9,891 nt of DNA, from assembly GCA_017998555.1 (NCBI GenBank), contig JAGOCU010000055.1, forward strand, positions 1 through 9,891, read 5' to 3'. A model generated the notes under the pieces. The model saw nothing but the letters and a program-made list of their open reading frames with translations. It did not search any database and was not told where the DNA came from. The DNA is from Thermoflexales bacterium (GTDB lineage Bacteria; Chloroflexota; Anaerolineae; J036; Brachytrichaceae). Position numbers and translations under genes: made by a program. Shown here piece after piece: positions 1 through 5,152 of the stretch (positions within the stretch are counted from its first letter, which is position 1; every line of letters starts with the position of its first letter).

Positions 1-980
1 CGGATGCGCCAGAGGGCGGCTTCACCGCGCGGGCCTACGCTTACGAAGAAGTCTTTGCAGAGAAGACGCGAGCGCTCGCCGAACGCACGCGGCCGCGCGA
101 TCTCTATGACGTCATCAACCTGTTCCGAAATGAGGAGGCGCGCCCAACGTCTACCGTCATGATCGATGTCTTGAAACAGAAATGCGAGCATAAGGGTATC
201 GACCTGCCGACGCTCGTGGCGCTGGAGCCGCACAGGGAAACCCTCGCAGGCTCCTGGTCGAACATGTTGAAGCATCAGCTGCCCTCGCTGCCACCCTGGG
301 AATCCTTCTGGGATGGTTTGCCGGAGTTCTTCGACTGGCTCGCTGGCGGTCAGGCGCCGGTCGTGCCGGCGGCGTATGTGGGCGGGCAGGGTGAAACTGT
401 TTTGCGCGAGCGCGCGCTGCGCCTGCCGATCGCGCCCGCACGACAGGCGCATGTCGAGGTTATCCGCTTTGCCGCCGCCAACCGGCTCCTGGTCGAACTC
501 GACTACCGCGACGTCGAGGGCCAACGCACCACACGCATCGTCGAGCCGTATTCGCTGCGCCAGACGCAGGCCGGCGACATCATCCTGCACACCCACGATA
601 TCGGGAAGAACGCCCACCGGGGCCTCCGTCTCGATCGCATTGAAGGCGCGCGCGTCACCAACCGCTCGTTCACGCCGCGCCATCAGATCGAACTGACGCC
701 GACTGGTCCTGTCGCGGTTGCGCCATCGACGGCGCGCGCCCCGTCGACTGCAACGCGCTCGACCAGCGGCCTCTTCGGTACGGCGCGTCCCGCTCGCGCC
801 CCGGTTCGTCGCTCGCCGGCGCGCCTTTCGGCGAGCGGCCCGACCTACGTGATCCAGTGCCCGATCTGCCAGAAGAAGTTCAACCGCAAGAGCTACGACA
901 CGAGGCTGAATGCCCACAAGAACGACTGGGGCGGTCAATGCTCGGGGCGAACAGGATATCTGGTCGATACGCGGTATTGA
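1..980 (+). CDS. AbiEii/AbiGii-type nucleotidyltransferase toxin, C-terminal part, fused to WYL domain and zinc-ribbon-like tail (5' end outside window)
   Basis: The frame is open from position 3 with no stop, so the gene begins upstream; the ATG at 159 is internal. About nt 30-340 reads like the C-terminal half of AbiEii-family nucleotidyltransferases, with the hallmark RPRDLYDV (about nt 90-115) followed by a helical region and a PPWESFWDGL segment. AbiEii proteins are NTP-transferring toxins, usually paired with an AbiEi antitoxin. About nt 450-680 matches a WYL ligand-sensing domain (LVELDYRDVEGQ...VEPYSLR...HTHD...LRLDRIEGARV). A low-complexity Ala/Pro/Ser/Arg linker (about nt 700-840) leads to a compact C-x2-C-x15-H-x7-C motif (858-941), probably zinc-binding. 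The catalytic GS motif of the transferase would lie outside the window. The fusion could place nucleotidyltransferase activity under ligand control, but that is inference. The gene ends at TGA 978-980, 10 bp from a convergent neighbour. I am confident of the WYL domain and fairly confident of the AbiEii assignment. Confidence 0.75.
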   Translation, partial: DAPEGGFTARAYAYEEVFAEKTRALAERTRPRDLYDVINLFRNEEARPTSTVMIDVLKQKCEHKGIDLPTLVALEPHRETLAGSWSNMLKHQLPSLPPWESFWDGLPEFFDWLAGGQAPVVPAAYVGGQGETVLRERALRLPIAPARQAHVEVIRFAAANRLLVELDYRDVEGQRTTRIVEPYSLRQTQAGDIILHTHDIGKNAHRGLRLDRIEGARVTNRSFTPRHQIELTPTGPVAVAPSTARAPSTATRSTSGLFGTARPARAPVRRSPARLSASGPTYVIQCPICQKKFNRKSYDTRLNAHKNDWGGQCSGRTGYLVDTRY

Positions 981-990
981 TCCGTCACAG

Positions 991-1539
991 TTACCGGACG
1001 CCTTGCATCCGCTTCTGGATTGCTAGCGCCCCGCTCATGCGCAGCCGGAAATCCAGCATGGGACGGCTGACGCCGTAGAGAATCTGGGCCTGCGCCAGCA
1101 GGCCGTCCAGCACAATATGCTTTGCCGCTTCATTGGTGATGAGCAGAGCGCCGCCGAGAAAATTCGCTTCCGCTTCGATGCCGCTATCATGAATGCGCTC
1201 GCCGTCAGACGTCAGCGGCGGCGTGCATTCATGACCAAGGAAGCAGTGGGCGAGTTCGTGGCAAATGTTGCTGCGCTGGCGCCAGAGATGGTGAGAGCAG
1301 TTGTGCACGATGGCTGTCCGGCCGGCGCAGGGCACGGTTACAGCTGAAAAGCAGCTCTCATCGATGCCGCAATGCGATCCCGGCGGATCGCCCAGCTCCG
1401 CCAGACGCATGAGGTCGATATCGAAGGCGCGGCAGATCTCGGCCGGATCGATCGGGTCGATCGGCTGCAGCCCCATGCGCCGCCGAATGTCGACGGCAAT
1501 GCGGTTCGCGCGCGCCTTGAATCCCCGCGGAAACCCCAA
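991..1539 (-). CDS. ImmA/IrrE-family zinc metallopeptidase (CapP-like)
   Basis: This 182-residue protein has the zinc-protease signature HELAH at residues 94-98, followed by LGHE. A downstream IEAEANFLGGALL (about 121-133) supplies the likely third zinc ligand, Glu124. This is the standard ImmA/IrrE layout. Family members cleave or inactivate a partner HTH repressor after DNA damage or other stress (ImmA-ImmR, IrrE-DdrO, CapP-CapH). The start is taken as TTG at 1539, immediately after the TGA of the upstream HTH gene and in the same frame. A GGAG at 1550-1547 sits 7 nt before the TTG, which supports this start and translational coupling. No ATG or GTG in this frame lies closer to that ribosome site. 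The last codon precedes TAA at 993-991. Its target is probably the adjacent HTH protein, by analogy only. Confidence 0.85.
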   Translation of the reverse strand: MGFPRGFKARANRIAVDIRRRMGLQPIDPIDPAEICRAFDIDLMRLAELGDPPGSHCGIDESCFSAVTVPCAGRTAIVHNCSHHLWRQRSNICHELAHCFLGHECTPPLTSDGERIHDSGIEAEANFLGGALLITNEAAKHIVLDGLLAQAQILYGVSRPMLDFRLRMSGALAIQKRMQGVR

Positions 1540-1884
1540 TCACTTGCTCCGCAGCTTGTTGTAGGTGCTGACCACGATGTCCTCGATGAGCCTCGCGCTC
1601 TGCTTCGACAGCTTCGGGTCGGCGCGGAGCAGGGCGGTGATCTTGGCGATCGGCTCCGGTTCGCCTTTTCCTGCGCCTCTGATGAAACTCTCGGCCTTGA
1701 GGGCCGACCAGGCTAACAGCGCCGCAAGGCCGTTGACATCAGGGTTGGCTCCCTGACCGATCCGCGAGAGGGTCGATGCGTTCACGCCGGTCTCCTCGGC
1801 CACATCCTTCCAGGTCATCTGTCGACTGAGCCGGACCGCGTTGAGTGCGGCGTAGAAGGCTTCATTGTCGAAGTTTTCCGCCAT
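1540..1884 (-). CDS. XRE-family HTH transcriptional regulator (CapH-like repressor candidate)
   Basis: This 114-residue protein has an N-terminal lambda-repressor-like helix-turn-helix at about residues 12-60. Visible segments are MTWKDVAEETGV, then the recognition-helix region NASTLSRIGQG, then NPDVNGLAALLAW. The C-terminal half (about 75-114) is charged and probably helical, suitable for dimerisation or as a cleavage region. The start is ATG 1884-1882, preceded by AAGGA (1897-1893) with an 8-nt spacer. It is transcribed divergently from the ubiquitin-like operon, and the shared intergenic DNA carries two dyads that could be its operators. Immediately downstream, in the same frame after the TGA, is an ImmA-type metallopeptidase. 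HTH-ImmA pairs are known switches of mobile elements and of defence operons (ImmR/ImmA, CapH/CapP). The family call is firm. Its role as repressor of the neighbouring operon is inference. Confidence 0.85.
   Translation of the reverse strand: MAENFDNEAFYAALNAVRLSRQMTWKDVAEETGVNASTLSRIGQGANPDVNGLAALLAWSALKAESFIRGAGKGEPEPIAKITALLRADPKLSKQSARLIEDIVVSTYNKLRSK
1547..1550 (-). promoter_or_regulatory. Ribosome binding site that decides the TTG start of the metallopeptidase gene
   Basis: GGAG on the minus strand (CTCC on plus) lies inside the last codons of the HTH gene. It is 7 nt upstream of the TTG at 1539-1537. It makes re-initiation at TTG directly after the HTH stop codon plausible. Confidence 0.55.
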
Positions 1885-1910
1885 GTTCCCCGTCCTTGCA
1901 TAAATTAAAC

Positions 1911-1930
1911 GAATTGCGATCTTGCAATTC
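1911..1930. promoter_or_regulatory. Candidate operator 1: perfect 7-bp inverted repeat
   Basis: GAATTGC (1911-1917) and GCAATTC (1924-1930) form a perfect inverted repeat with a 6-bp spacer. The core TTGCGATCTTGCAA (1914-1927) resembles the second dyad at 1959-1972. The site lies 26 bp upstream of the HTH start codon, where an autorepressor would block that promoter. Binding by the HTH protein is inferred from size, symmetry and position. Confidence 0.5.
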
Positions 1931-1958
1931 CCGGATCAGTTTCATAACTACCAGCTGG

Positions 1959-1972
1959 TTGCGAAATCGCAA
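1959..1972. promoter_or_regulatory. Candidate operator 2: TTGCGA-AA-TCGCAA dyad
   Basis: TTGCGA (1959-1964) and TCGCAA (1967-1972) are perfect inverted 6-bp arms around a 2-bp centre. The site matches the core of operator 1 at 12 of 14 positions, giving a shared pattern TTGCGA-NN-TYGCAA. It lies 34 bp before the ATG of the ubiquitin-like gene. The two cores are 45 bp apart. Confidence 0.5.
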
Positions 1973-2006
1973 TCGGCCAGCGCGATGCGCATATCATAGG
2001 TCAGTC

Positions 2007-2276
2007 ATGAGCAACGATCACGACGAGAAGAAAGAGAAGACCGTCACCATCTACATCGATGGCACGGCCTACGAAGTCCCCAAGAAAGACGACATCTCCT
2101 ACACGGAAGTCGTGACGCTGGCGGATCCGACATTTCCGCAGAATCCGCAGAACACCTACTCGGTGAACTACACCCACGGCCACGGCAACAAGCCCGAGGG
2201 CATCCTGGCGCCAGGAGCGAGCGTGAAGGTCAAGGAGGGGATGCGGTTCCGTGTTAACAAAACTGGCCAGTCATAA
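2007..2276 (+). CDS. Single-domain bacterial ubiquitin-like protein ('multiubiquitin' family)
   Basis: This 89-residue protein starts at ATG 2007. After an acidic/basic N-terminal tail (about 1-11) it has a beta-grasp-like core. TVTIYIDGTAYEV is followed by the family-typical SYTEVVTLA segment (31-39), then YSVNYTHGHGNKPEG (51-65), then SVKVKEGMRFRV (72-83). The THGHGNKPEG turn and the VKVKEGM strand are characteristic of the prokaryotic multiubiquitin family, which usually has tandem copies; here there is one. The protein would be the modifier that is adenylated by the E1-like product downstream. Its C-terminus ends ...KTGQS, with no di-glycine. Its last 26 nt overlap the start of the E1 gene, indicating translational coupling. 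The longer in-frame extension to 1845 runs through the promoter region and over the HTH gene, so it is rejected. The ribosome site is weak. Confidence 0.85.
   Translation: MSNDHDEKKEKTVTIYIDGTAYEVPKKDDISYTEVVTLADPTFPQNPQNTYSVNYTHGHGNKPEGILAPGASVKVKEGMRFRVNKTGQS
2232..2238 (+). promoter_or_regulatory. Shine-Dalgarno site inside the ubiquitin-like gene, for the E1 GTG start
   Basis: AAGGAGG is a strong ribosome site lying within the ubiquitin-like coding sequence, 12 nt before the GTG at 2251. The reading frame upstream of that GTG has no other start codon before a TGA at 2224-2226. This makes GTG 2251 the most likely start. Confidence 0.55.
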
Positions 2277-3423
2277 CGCCGACATCCAGCGGCTAGTCGA
2301 CAAGGGCTACGCGGTCCGTATCGACGGGCCGCACCTTGTCGTGCGCGACATCCCTTATCTCGACGCCAACCGGCAGCTGCAGCGCGGCGCCTTCGTCGCC
2401 AAACTCGTTCATATCGACAAGGTCCGCGTGCAGCAGGATGACCATCAGGTCTATTTCGCCGGCGGCGTGCCTTACGGGCTCGATGGCCAACCGATCCCGA
2501 ACCTCGCTGGCGGGGCGACGACCATCGCGCTCAGAAAGACGGATGTCGTGGTGCAGCGCTCGTTCTCCAACAAACCGCCGAACGGCTTCCCGGACTTCTT
2601 CGCCAAGATCGAGCACTATGTGACGGTGATCTCGGGGCCGGCCATGGAGCTGCACGGCGCAACGCCCCTGACGAAACGGATCGACGCCGACGCGGTCGAA
2701 GGATCGGTCTTCAAATACCCGGACACTCTAACCAGCCGCGCCGAAATTGCCGACCTTGCCGCCCTCCTCGCCAACGACGTGGTCGCCGTGATCGGCCTCG
2801 GCGGCACAGGTGGCTATGTGCTCGACCTGCTCGTCAAAAGCCCGGTCAAGGCCATCAGGGGTTTCGACGGCGACGCCTACCACGTTCACAACGCCTATCG
2901 CTCGCCCGGCCAGCTTGACGACAGCGATCTCGGTCTGGGCAAAACCGAGGTGTTCGAGCGGCGCTATGAGTCGTTCCGCAAAGGCCTCTCGCTGCACCGA
3001 AAGTACATTGACCGCTCGTGCGCCGAAGACTTTTCCGGCGTCACTTTCTCTTTTGTCTGCGTCGACAAGGGCTCGGCGCGTGCCGAAATATTCGACTTGT
3101 TGATCAGCCTCAACATCCCCTTCATCGACGTCGGCATGGGGCTCGACCGCAAGCAGGGCGGCCTGTCAGGCCAGGTCCGCACGACCTACTACGCGCCGGA
3201 GACGGCGGCGGCGGTCCGGGACAAGCAACTTGCGCCACTGTCGGATGATGCGGACGACATCTATCGGAAAAACGTCCAGATCGCCGAACTCAACGCCCTC
3301 AACGCCTGCTATGCGGTGATACGATTCAAGCAGCTGCGCGGGTTTTACGCGGATGGAAGCGGGGCCTACAATCTGCTGACCGACATCGCCAATCTGAAGA
3401 CGTTTTCAGAGACCGATCTATGA
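2251..3423 (+). CDS. E1-like adenylyltransferase: N-terminal DUF6791-type domain plus ThiF/E1 domain
   Basis: This 390-residue protein starts at GTG 2251, inside the ubiquitin-like gene. Residues 1-145 resemble DUF6791 (LVDKGYAVRIDGPHLVVRDIPY, FAGGVPYGLDG, SFSNKP, YVTVISGPA). From about 160 there is a ThiF/E1 Rossmann fold. It shows the nucleotide-binding GLGGTGGYVLD (182-192), then the E1 acidic pair and arginine segment FDGDAYHVHNAYRSPGQ (205-221), then GLGKTEVF (228-235) and a VDKGSAR switch (271-277). Such enzymes adenylate the C-terminus of a ubiquitin-like protein using ATP. The only cysteines are 257, 270 and 353. No CxxC zinc pair is seen, and the N-terminal domain has no cysteine. 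Reported Bub-type systems use oxyester rather than thioester chemistry, which would fit. It overlaps the next gene by ATGA at 3420-3423. The partner is almost certainly the upstream ubiquitin-like protein. Confidence 0.85.
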   Translation: MLTKLASHNADIQRLVDKGYAVRIDGPHLVVRDIPYLDANRQLQRGAFVAKLVHIDKVRVQQDDHQVYFAGGVPYGLDGQPIPNLAGGATTIALRKTDVVVQRSFSNKPPNGFPDFFAKIEHYVTVISGPAMELHGATPLTKRIDADAVEGSVFKYPDTLTSRAEIADLAALLANDVVAVIGLGGTGGYVLDLLVKSPVKAIRGFDGDAYHVHNAYRSPGQLDDSDLGLGKTEVFERRYESFRKGLSLHRKYIDRSCAEDFSGVTFSFVCVDKGSARAEIFDLLISLNIPFIDVGMGLDRKQGGLSGQVRTTYYAPETAAAVRDKQLAPLSDDADDIYRKNVQIAELNALNACYAVIRFKQLRGFYADGSGAYNLLTDIANLKTFSETDL

Positions 3424-3821
3424 ACGAGATTGTCCTGCAGCGCGTCGTCGCAATGCCGCGCGAGTTCGCGCCAGGAATCCTCTATGTCTCCGACGAGTTC
3501 GGTGTCGCTGGCCATCTGTGCGCCTGCGGGTGCGGGAGCAAGGTCGTCGTTCCGCTCGGCCCGGTGGAGTGGACGTTCACGGAACGGGGTGGAAGGCCAT
3601 CGCTCCGCCCCTCGATCGGCAACTGGCAACTTCCTTGTCGATCGCACTATGTGATTCGCGATGGCCAAATCGTCTGGGCCGGGAACTGGACCGAAGCGCA
3701 GGTACTGTCGGGACGTCGAGCCGAAGAGAAGCGGAGACACGAATACTATGCCGCCCGCGACCGGCAACGCTCACTTTTGTCGCGTCTGTGGAGATGGATT
3801 GCCCGGCGCTTCGGCGGCTGA
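3420..3821 (+). CDS. DUF6527-family protein, candidate Ser/His protease of the ubiquitin-like operon
   Basis: This 133-residue protein begins with ATG overlapping the E1 stop codon (ATGA). The central region matches DUF6527. It has a cysteine-rich GHLCACGCGSKV (31-42), PLGPVEWTF (45-53), and the block RPSIGNWQLPCRSHYVIRDGQIVWAG (63-88). These small proteins accompany bacterial ubiquitin-like operons. To my knowledge, Bub operons encode a serine protease family with a Ser-His dyad, and I believe DUF6527 is that family. Ser65 and His76 are then the natural dyad candidates, and Cys34/36/38/73 might bind a metal. Likely roles are maturation of the ubiquitin-like protein or removal of conjugates. 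The C-terminal tail (about 95-133) is Arg-rich and amphipathic. I am confident of the family and less so of the catalytic assignment. Confidence 0.75.
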   Translation: MNEIVLQRVVAMPREFAPGILYVSDEFGVAGHLCACGCGSKVVVPLGPVEWTFTERGGRPSLRPSIGNWQLPCRSHYVIRDGQIVWAGNWTEAQVLSGRRAEEKRRHEYYAARDRQRSLLSRLWRWIARRFGG

Positions 3822-3901
3822 TCGCTTTAGCGGTTCTCTTTGAGCTTGACTTAGTCCTGCGGCACGCTTTCTGACGTCAAGGCAATCGCCCCGCCAAGTT
3901 C
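3822..3901. other. 80-bp convergent intergenic gap between defence cargo and trb operon
   Basis: The DUF6527 gene and trbI converge here, so both need transcription to end. Only weak dyads are visible: CGCT-TT-AGCG at 3823-3832 with a loop too short to form, and CTTGAC (3845-3850) with GTCAAG (3876-3881) with no T-tract. I cannot name a terminator. Confidence 0.4.
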
Positions 3902-5152
3902 TCAGAATCCTATTCGTCGCGTGACGATAATCGAGATCCGGGTGCCCGCTCCAACCCGTATTGTCGGCGGTATGGCAAGCCCCCGATCGACAACCCGATT
4001 GGTTACGCCGCCCGCACTACGCTGAACGCCGTCTGCAATCGCAGCGTCAACAGGATCGCGCGAGATTGCGCCTATCCCATTGTAGGTGAGTTGCGGCTCC
4101 TCCGTTGTCGCCACGCCTACATTGATCATCGTCCCGAGAGCTGCCGCGCCAAACACATCGCCCCAGTGATTATCGACCTCGCCCTTGATTCCAGCAGCGC
4201 CCGATGGATCGCTTCCTACTTCATCCAGCGCCACTTCATCGCCATTCGGCATGATCAACCGCGACCAGACAATGGCGACACGGCTCTGACCGTAGCGGCT
4301 TGACGATCTATACTCACCCATCATCCGTGAGCCCTGAGGAATAAGTGCAATTCGGCCGGTCGCACTATCGTAGATGGTTTGCGTCACCTGCGCGATGACT
4401 GGTCCAGGAGACTCCGAGTTCAGGTCTGTGACGAGACTTGCCGCAACGACAGCGCCGGGGAACAACATCCGACCGTGGCGGGCTGGACTTGCGGGTTGAT
4501 CGCGATCTTGAGGCGCCATTGCCGTAACGGGAGAACGCTGCGGTGTTTGGTAAGCGGCTTGCTGCGTTGATGCTGTATCGGCCTTGCGCGGTGGCTCTCT
4601 TAGCGAGAAGAAAATCGCGGCACGATCCGCCGCGGCAGCTTCTGCGATTGCAGGATCAGGCGGCTCGGGCGGTGCGTAGGCGGCCGACGTGCTCCAGTCA
4701 TTGCTGTAGGCCGGCATATCGCCCGGTGTTTGTGGTGGCTGCACGAACGCCGCGATGTCGCCGGGCAAGGGCGGGCCAAGTTGTGGAGGTCCCGCCTGAT
4801 CGAATGGCGCTCGCGCCTTGGCCGCTTCAAGCGCTGCCGCCTGGGCGTAGTCGGCAGGGAGTGATTTGATGGCCCCCTGCGCCATCTCAGGGCGCGCTGG
4901 ATCAGACATCATCGGCTTAGTAGTCGCGGGCTTTGTGGACTGATTGCTGGAGAACGCGCCTGACGCCAGTAACAACACGACCGCAACGCCGCCGCCGGCA
5001 GCGGTGAGGATAGCTGGCTTGTTGAGCCCACGTGCGCCCGGAGCCTTCACCCGAATTGAATCAAGCGATGGACGTTCAATGGATGGAGCTGGTCGCTGCG
5101 GAGGTGGTTCTTCGGCGCCAGTGTCAGGACGTGGCGGGAGACCATCAGCCAT
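3902..5152 (-). CDS. trbI: TrbI, VirB10-type type IV secretion channel protein
   Basis: TrbI spans inner membrane, periplasm and outer-membrane core of the conjugative type IV secretion system. I choose ATG 5152-5150 (416 residues). It is preceded by GGAGG with a 5-nt spacer and overlaps the trbG stop by 8 nt. An in-frame ATG at 5164 would add four residues but lacks a ribosome site. The layout is a short Pro-rich cytoplasmic tail, one membrane segment (about residues 47-67, AILTAAGGGVAVVLLLASG), a long Pro/Ala-rich periplasmic stretch, and a C-terminal VirB10 beta-barrel domain. That domain shows FPGAVVAASL, VIAQVTQTIYDSATGRIALIPQG, GQSRVAIVWSRLIMPNG, and a final GTRISIIVTRRI. It is the last gene of the trb operon here. 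Length is normal and it appears intact. Confidence 0.93.
   Translation of the reverse strand: MADGLPPRPDTGAEEPPPQRPAPSIERPSLDSIRVKAPGARGLNKPAILTAAGGGVAVVLLLASGAFSSNQSTKPATTKPMMSDPARPEMAQGAIKSLPADYAQAAALEAAKARAPFDQAGPPQLGPPLPGDIAAFVQPPQTPGDMPAYSNDWSTSAAYAPPEPPDPAIAEAAAADRAAIFFSLREPPRKADTASTQQAAYQTPQRSPVTAMAPQDRDQPASPARHGRMLFPGAVVAASLVTDLNSESPGPVIAQVTQTIYDSATGRIALIPQGSRMMGEYRSSSRYGQSRVAIVWSRLIMPNGDEVALDEVGSDPSGAAGIKGEVDNHWGDVFGAAALGTMINVGVATTEEPQLTYNGIGAISRDPVDAAIADGVQRSAGGVTNRVVDRGLAIPPTIRVGAGTRISIIVTRRIGF

Larger units (their letters stand above)
1885..2006. promoter_or_regulatory. Divergent promoter region between HTH regulator and ubiquitin-like operon
   Basis: These 122 bp separate two divergent genes and are AT-richer than the flanking coding DNA, so both promoters should lie here. 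The leftward gene has AAGGA (1897-1893) as ribosome site, with AT-rich sequence around 1900-1910 as a possible -10 area. For the rightward operon I see only weak candidates. One is TTGCAA at 1922-1927 with CATAAC at 1943-1948 (15-bp spacing). Another is TATCAT at 1992-1997, very close to the ATG. The ribosome site of the rightward gene is poor (AGG at 1998-2000). No -10/-35 pair is convincing enough to name. The two dyads within the region are listed separately. Confidence 0.6.

Noticed and set aside
157..441. 94-residue minus-strand frame inside the AbiEii-WYL gene
   Set aside because: Arg/Pro/Ala-rich shadow with no ribosome site or recognisable domain.
1845..2006. In-frame upstream extension of the ubiquitin-like gene
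   Set aside because: It would run over the HTH start and the whole divergent promoter region; similarity to the family begins only after ATG 2007.
3823..3881. Possible terminator in the convergent gap after the DUF6527 gene
   Set aside because: The dyads are a 4-bp stem with a 2-nt loop and a 6-bp stem with a 25-nt loop, neither followed by a T-tract.
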